Shown: positions 58,573 to 64,000 of the stretch, piece after piece | How the letters are laid out: each line of letters begins with the position of its first letter | Numbering within the stretch: position 1 is the first letter of the stretch | Origin: Patiria pectinifera | Taxonomy: Eukaryota > Echinodermata > Asteroidea > Valvatida > Asterinidae | Reading direction: 5' to 3' | NCBI GenBank assembly: GCA_029964075.1 | Contig: CM057136.1 | Coordinates: 2,728,001 to 2,792,000, forward strand | Length of the DNA: 64,000 bases | Translations under genes and position numbers: made by a program | Notes under the pieces: generated by a model | Database searches by the model: none | The model's input: the letters and a program-made list of their open reading frames with translations, nothing else | What the model was told of the DNA's origin: nothing

Positions 58573-58796
58573 CAAGAAAATGCAGTGACTAAAATGATTT
58601 AAATGTTGTTTTTTTCATATATATTTAAACATTTGTTTAAATGTGATTTATATTTTATGTGAATGAACTCAAATAAATACTGATCGTTTTAAATCCAAAT
58701 GAGGAAGATGAACTTGCATGTATCTATTGAGATCACATGAAGAAATTTTGTAAAATGTTAGTTTTCATTTTAAATTGTATTGCAGTTTGTGTGGGC

Positions 58797-59333
58797 TTAA
58801 GGCTTAGTCCATCATTTGTAATTTGTGCATTTTGTTCGTTTGAAGCAACAAACGTGCTCAAAATCTAAAAAAGGATATTGAACAACTAACCTGATGAAGT
58901 TTCAGCTCAGCTTCAGCTGTATATTTCGAGAAAAACAGCATTCTAGGATCTCGATTTCAAATCAAAAGTTGCTGAATCATGTTTTGAATTGGGCCTGAAT
59001 TCAGCGTCCGAGATACGTTCTTAATGAGCCGATTGCAGCTACGTGATGTCGCGCACTGATCCAACGAATTACAGCAACCGCACGCGCGTGTGCGTCGTGC
59101 CAATGCTTCGCTGCTAAACAAAACGAACTACTAATATAAATTTCCTACGGTGCGTCTTAAGAAGCACCGTTGGAAAGGCCTTCTTTGTTAATTTCTTCAA
59201 AATGACAGCTTTCCAGAAAGAACAATTTCACAGGGAGTTTAGTCCCCTTAGTATAGTTCAACCAAGTATTTTTTCAACAAGAATTACGCCAGTTACTTTT
59301 TGGATAGCTGCAAATGATGGACTCCAGCTTTAA
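58797..59333 (-). mobile_element. Family E miniature element, copy 4
   Basis: TTAA at 58797-58800 and 59330-59333. Reverse of copy 1: starts AGTCCATCATTTGTAATTTG and ends GCAAATGATGGACTCCAGCT. An internal GTGCGTCTTAAGAAGCAC hairpin (about 59150-59168) sits near the middle. Confidence 0.9.
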
Positions 59334-60231
59334 CCAATGAGGTTAATTTATGAAGAAATGAAATAGAGTTGAAGCACATGTATTGCCTTTTTTCCGGTTT
59401 TTTTTGTAATTCAAAAGTAAAGGCTTAAGTGCCAGCCTGTCAGTTCTGCTTCCAAAATGTCTGCAACAAAAATGGCCAAACCCTCAGCCAGCTAGTCGCG
59501 ATAATAGACCGAGCAATGTGGCGCTATAGAGTTAAACATTCACCAACTTCTGTCGTGGGCAGATCTCGGAAACCATTTTTATCAGACCAGACGATATTTG
59601 CAGTCACAAAGCCATCTGTAACGTGCCATGCATGTTAATTAGACAATTGGTTGCTAGGCAATGACCAGTCGACATCTATTCAGCGATAAAATTTGTGCTG
59701 GATTTTGTACATGTACATGTAGCGTGGATGTATTTTTACTGTTGCTTGTATTTTATTTTATATTTACAATACCGTAGTTGTGTTTCTGAGGATTACGGTC
59801 AATTTCCTTGTTGTTATAACCACTTCAGTCTGACACAAGTTTGTAAATTAACCATATTTGCACATATTCTGTCCGTCTAGCTACCGGTACTGTTGAGGTT
59901 GTCTAACTCATGAGAGATTCTGTCGGCCCTTATCACACTAATGGTAGATTTTGCTGATTTGCCCGTACAAAAAGCGTGGCAATTTATCTCAATTTGCAAG
60001 ATTTCATGGGAATACTGGCACAGTGCCAATTATATCCCAGCACCATAGGATGGACAACAGGGGCATAGTCCTGTTTTTGACTTCAACTTCCATTTATCCA
60101 TCATGTAGATAACAATTGGGTACATGACTTGTAACTGTTGAGGGGTACCGTGCATGTATGTGTGCATGGAGTCAAGTAGTAAAGTCTGTCACCAGCCAAT
60201 ATAGCCCATCAGGCCAGCGTTAAATTTTGTT
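59334..60231. other. Stretch without recognisable gene
   Basis: A + strand open frame at 59429-59638 starts at GTG and lacks splice context or a family pattern. Nothing else supportable. Confidence 0.4.
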
Positions 60232-60435
60232 CTATCCCCCCCTCCCCCCCATGGGATGCCAGTCCATCGCAGGTTACTCCCCAGCTAATGCCGGTATCCA
60301 TCTATGCTCCTGGGTGGAGAGAGGCAAGTTGGGGTGAAGCAGCTTGCCTAAGGACACAACATATGGCCAGCAGCTGGATTCGAACCCTGACCCTGCAATC
60401 ATGGGTCACAAACCCTAACCACTAGGCCACACCCC
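60232..60435 (-). repeat. tRNA-derived SINE, - strand
   Basis: On the - strand: tRNA-like head GTGGCCTAGTGGTTAGGG with box B AGGGTTCGAATCC, then CCTTAGGCAAGCTGCTTCAC and the core TTGCCTCTCTCCACCCAGG, then GATGGATACCGGCATTAGC. The core is the same as in the SINE at 33150-33400, so one family is present twice. Confidence 0.85.
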
Positions 60436-60609
60436 CTTCCTAGTTACAGTGTTGTACAGAAACCAATTTTAAGGCTTAAAATGGGTTTGCTTTCGCATCA
60501 TTATGTGACAGAATTCATTGTAAGTAATCTCTTTTAAGAGTTGTCTGGTTCTGTCTGAGAATAAAACCAGCTTGTTTTGGGATGGATTTTGCATATGCGA
60601 CATTCAACA

Positions 60610-60663
60610 GGGGGCGCTAGATACCCGGAAGTAAAAGGGGGCGCTAGATACCCGGAAGTAAAA
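60610..60663 (+). repeat. 27 bp perfect tandem duplication
   Basis: Two exact copies of a 27 bp unit starting GGGGGCGCTAGATACCCGGA. Perfect identity implies a recent event. Confidence 0.9.
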
Positions 60664-62439
60664 GAGGATTGCGAAAACCACGTTTGTCAGTTTCGTAGAA
60701 CTTACTAGAAGAAATCATTTAGCTGTTGTGGCATTAAAGGGCAGTTGTATGTCGGTACTCAGAGAGAGAATGAACAAGTATTTTCATTTAAACCGACGTT
60801 ACACTGCTTAAGATCCACACATGTTCCCCCAAAAAGATTAGCTGTTGTAAGGTGTCACCCAAAACGCCCATTGACCTTTAAAACCTTGATGTCCTAAATC
60901 CTATATTAGGATAAACTGTTCCTTCCTAGGAATCATTTTTTTTTTAATGGGATTTCAGCTTAAATTCATTTATAGGTGTTGCTAATAATTGCCAAGCTAA
61001 CAGAATTAAGGAAAATAAGAGATAAAACTTGTCACGAACTTCGGAAAAAAAAAAACAACGTTGAGGTGATTCTATTGTCATTGGACTTTACTACATGCAC
61101 ACAAGTTTTGAGTATTAGCAAGTAAATGACAATGAGGGAGTGAAGTTTCGGAATGGAAGGAGTTCTATTGTGTTCCTTTTGGCGAGAGTTTAAAATATCC
61201 TGCAACATTTGAAAGACAGACTCTGATGGAACTACATGTACATACACCTTACATGTAATTCATTGGTGTCTGGTTCGCGGTGGCCCTAAACAAATTTATT
61301 TAGCGGTGTTTAAATGCAGTGCAAAGTTTAACGTCTAGCAAAGTTCACCAGAGAGATTTTGCTGAACAACAGACTGAGCAAACATGAGGTATTATCACAC
61401 CCATAGACAGTCAATACCATGTAGCTTGGAGTGTTTTCGGCTATTGTCTGCAATGGACTTTGGAAAGTAGCTTGAGTTTTTTTCTCCCATTCAGGGGGTA
61501 GAGTAAGTCTAAATTGGTCCCAACTTAAGTTCAGAACTTCAATCATGGGAACACCACATTAAGAACAATAGCTCATAAAGTGATGCAATATATTCATGTA
61601 AAATTCAAAGTAAACATGAATTAATGTTGAACTTATACTAAATGAAAAGTTCTACAAGTTTGTCAAACGCTACATGTAAAGGTGCAACAAATGTTTTTTT
61701 TTTAAATTTTATATTGTGCTGTTGTTTTAAATGAAGGGCATACTACCGGTATATGTGTACCGTAAATGGGCCATTCCGTACATTTTGGGCCCACATTTTT
61801 TCCTGTCCCTGTTAAATCTGACAGTAAAATTTTATAATTCTGATGCACTCCTTAAAATGCAGTCGTCCTCCAAGAGTTATTATGAATAGCAAACTACCCA
61901 ACAAATTACAAAAAAAACTGTGTGATGTCATTCTCAATGAAGCTTAAATGGCAATGATGCTTAAATGTTACCAAGCTAATGTCATTCTCAGTGATGCTTA
62001 AATGTTACCACGGTAACATGGACAGGAAAAACTCATACTTTGGATCATAACTTTACATGTATTTAACCTATAACTCTGAGTGGAAAACTGTTGATTGAAT
62101 GGAACCAGATTATTGCAAACTTGTGCAAACAGTAAAAATCTCCTAAATTTGTGCGGATTTAAATACAAGTTTTCAATCAGCTCATGACGAGATTTTATAA
62201 GCAGTTGAAGTTGTCCAGAGCAGAATATTCTTAGAAGCATTCCAGCATCGGGAGAACATCACAGGAGTAAAATTAGCAACATCGTTTGGGAGCTGCCCTG
62301 ACCCCTCTTTGAGATGTTTATTTTCTGGAACATTATTATGCTAAGGAGGCACATTCCTGGCCGTGAGCAGTCAAAACAGGCTGAAGGAATTTCTGATGTT
62401 ATGGCGCGCCGTAATCGACTGAGAAAAACCACCAGAGTC
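60664..62439. other. Stretch without recognisable gene
   Basis: No coding signal. At 61925-62010 a segment (ATGTCATTCTCA, TGATGCTTAAATGTTACCA) is imperfectly duplicated. Otherwise AT-rich spacer. Confidence 0.4.
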
Positions 62440-62526
62440 CCTCCGGTTCTTTTCAGAACTACACATACTCACAAAAAGAGATTTATTCACATGGTGCTAC
62501 CGCAAACTTATCTTGTCTTAAAACCT
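62440..62526 (+). repeat. Histone-type 3' end repeat, single copy
   Basis: GGTTCT-TTTC-AGAACT (62445-62460) is a 6 bp stem with the UUUC loop of the histone mRNA 3' stem-loop, followed by ACACA and a purine-rich CAAAAAGAGA (about 62472-62481) where a histone downstream element would be. The segment through CTACCGCAAACTTATCTTG is the reverse complement of 50447-50535. Upstream sequence has no clear histone coding frame, so this looks like a dispersed 3' fragment or part of a repeat that carries it. Confidence 0.65.
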
Positions 62527-63399
62527 GTGATGTCGCAAAATGACTTAAGGAAATACAGGTAAATGAACATAGGGGGAAAACTCGAAAACAATAAGAAATT
62601 TAGACAAAATTATCTGGTGACTGAGTAAAAACTTGTTAAGAAAAAAAACAAAATTATATGGAGACTAACAATGCAGTAAGCAAGTGTGTTTGAAGTTGCA
62701 TCCTTGTGCTCTACAACAAATTAAAAAAATTTCTATGAATAAATTTGAACTTGTTTTAACCAGAAAAAACACCTTTTTTCAACGTTTGATACTGAAATAC
62801 GGTAGCTGTAACGTTAATATTTCGGCCTGAAATGACATCACACCTTTGCTCATGAATACAGAGATTTATTTGCATAAACACCAAAGAGGCACCTGAAAAC
62901 ATTTAAAATGGCATCATGAGAATTGAAAATAAGGTGAAATGGGACACAAAGGTGCATTTTTAAGGATTGCATGAACAAAATTACATTAAATGGGCCCTTA
63001 AATAGCAAGTTTAAAGGTACACATGACTATGTTCAATCCGAAGGATGCCGGATAAGTTTGTCATTAATTTTAATGGAGATAAATTAAATGCATGGCTTTC
63101 ATACCGGTGCAATAACATTGACCCGACTGTCACGATGATCAAATACCAAAGCTGGTACCAGCATGTAAAGGTTTATGTGGCATTGATTCCATATGACCGG
63201 AGCGCTCTTAAATTAATCTCTTTTTAAAGTGATGCAGTGTTTGTCTACTCTACTCCAACATGAATATTCAAATTAGCCATCAATTGCCCTACTTATGTTT
63301 TCCGTTCTGGACGTGACCACCCCCAGTCCAGACAGCTCCCAGGGACAAATGTTTACAAAACTAGGGATAGAATTCAGATTTGATCAGGCGCAAGTGTAG

Positions 63400-64000
63400 T
63401 ACAGCTTTATGTTGTATTGCTTCACTGTGCTTTGGTTTGATGAATAGAAGGTCCATAGTTCTACGCATGTCATTATATACGCCCGGCCTCTGTGCATGCA
63501 AGCAGTACATGCTTGTAAACTACTCGTTCAATCTGTATGTGTGTGATGTACTGCTAGACGACAGTGTAATGGGGAGTGGCTGCTGATATACAGTGTGCCG
63601 GCTGTCTAGCATCTGTCGGCTCTCCTCAGTAACGGCGCATCGTTGGTACCCTTGCTCCCACGTACACACACGTGTGCGGTGCACGAGCAGCGATAGAGTG
63701 TCGGCTAGCATCGTCAACAAGCCTCAGACATCGTTATCATTTTCTCTTCTTTTACCTGCTTGTTCTTCCCCCTCAAGACACCTCAGTGAGCTTGCAATAT
63801 TGGATGCTACAAATCTCCATTCACCAGAAAAGTGTGATTTGATTTTCAGTTTGTGGATGGACGATTGTGTCTTTCTAGTCTGATAGATGAAGGATCAACT
63901 AAACTCTCATCTTGTGGTGGAATAATTTTACGTCATGAATGTGGTGTGATTAGGAGCAAAAAACCTGCCGCTGTAACATTGGATGCACGTGACTCTTGGG
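63400..64000 (+). promoter_or_regulatory. GC-richer stretch with a TATA-like site, possible 5' region
   Basis: ATTATATACGCCC at about 63472-63484 is followed by 500 bases richer in G, C and CpG than the spacer before it, including GTGCACGAGCAGCG and CT-rich blocks. The composition resembles the leader region upstream of the MVEK exon. No ATG-plus-donor first exon is seen before the window ends, so this is a weak call. Confidence 0.25.

Noticed and set aside
62320-62440. Degenerate histone H3 C-terminus upstream of the stem-loop
   Set aside because: GCGCGCCGTAATCGA before a TGA resembles the end of H3, but nothing further upstream matches, so the resemblance is too short to call.
1-64000. CRISPR arrays, bacterial operons, rRNA genes or recognisable viral or reverse transcriptase genes
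   Set aside because: None seen. The repeats are dispersed inverted-repeat elements and SINEs, and no long frame with polymerase or capsid-like motifs is present.

Overview
The window is animal (metazoan) nuclear DNA: AT-rich, intron-and-repeat style sequence with no long open frames, GT-AG splice sites, tRNA-derived SINEs and many short inverted-repeat elements. The SINE core (TTGCCTCTCTCCACCCAGG type), the frequent TAGGCCTA, and the very frequent self-complementary words ACATGTAC and ACCGGTA point to a marine invertebrate deuterostome, most likely an echinoderm. That assignment is an inference from sequence style, not from a database match.

Protein-coding content is sparse. The best gene is on the + strand at 5149-8710: three exons whose phases join exactly give a 90-residue type I membrane protein (signal peptide, very short outside segment, one membrane span, basic stop-transfer, acidic tail). 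Three further + strand sites look like short first coding exons, each an ATG followed after 4-7 codons by a splice donor in phase 0: 13055-13075, 38533-38544 and 46903-46914. The last has a TATA box and an initiator at normal spacing. They could be alternative promoters of one or more genes whose bodies lie outside the window. A few - strand stretches (54.7-55.0, 37.7-38.5, 33.8-34.0, 21.2-21.4 kb) read like isolated exons but are weakly supported.

Most of the window consists of small non-autonomous transposons. I recognise several families by comparing copies inside the window. (A) seven ~520-560 bp elements flanked by TTAA, most with a central ~30 bp palindrome. (B) six elements with AGGCCAAAAAA-type ends. 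(D) three foldback elements starting TACAGGGTGAG. (E) several TTAA-flanked elements of ~540 bp. (F) a TTAA-flanked near-perfect foldback, caught inserted in a D copy. (G/H/I) elements with CCCTAAC- or CCCTCC-type ends, packed inside with one iterated short motif. (J) ~150 bp elements ending in GCATGCC. There are also hAT-, pogo- and Harbinger-like miniature elements, tRNA-derived SINEs, a 2 kb long inverted repeat, a six-unit tandem array (6367-7412) inside intron 1 of the 90-residue gene, and two repeats carrying a histone-mRNA-type 3' stem-loop.

Layout: 0-2.6 kb repeats; 2.6-4.6 kb long inverted repeat; 5.1-8.7 kb three-exon gene; 9-12 kb old repeats; 12.7-13.1 kb candidate first exon; 13.4-36.7 kb dense miniature elements with ACATGTAC-rich spacers; 37.7-38.6 kb GC-richer candidate first-exon region; 39-46.3 kb miniature elements; 46.5-46.9 kb TATA promoter and first exon; 48-62.5 kb nested elements; 63.4-64 kb GC-richer stretch running off the end.
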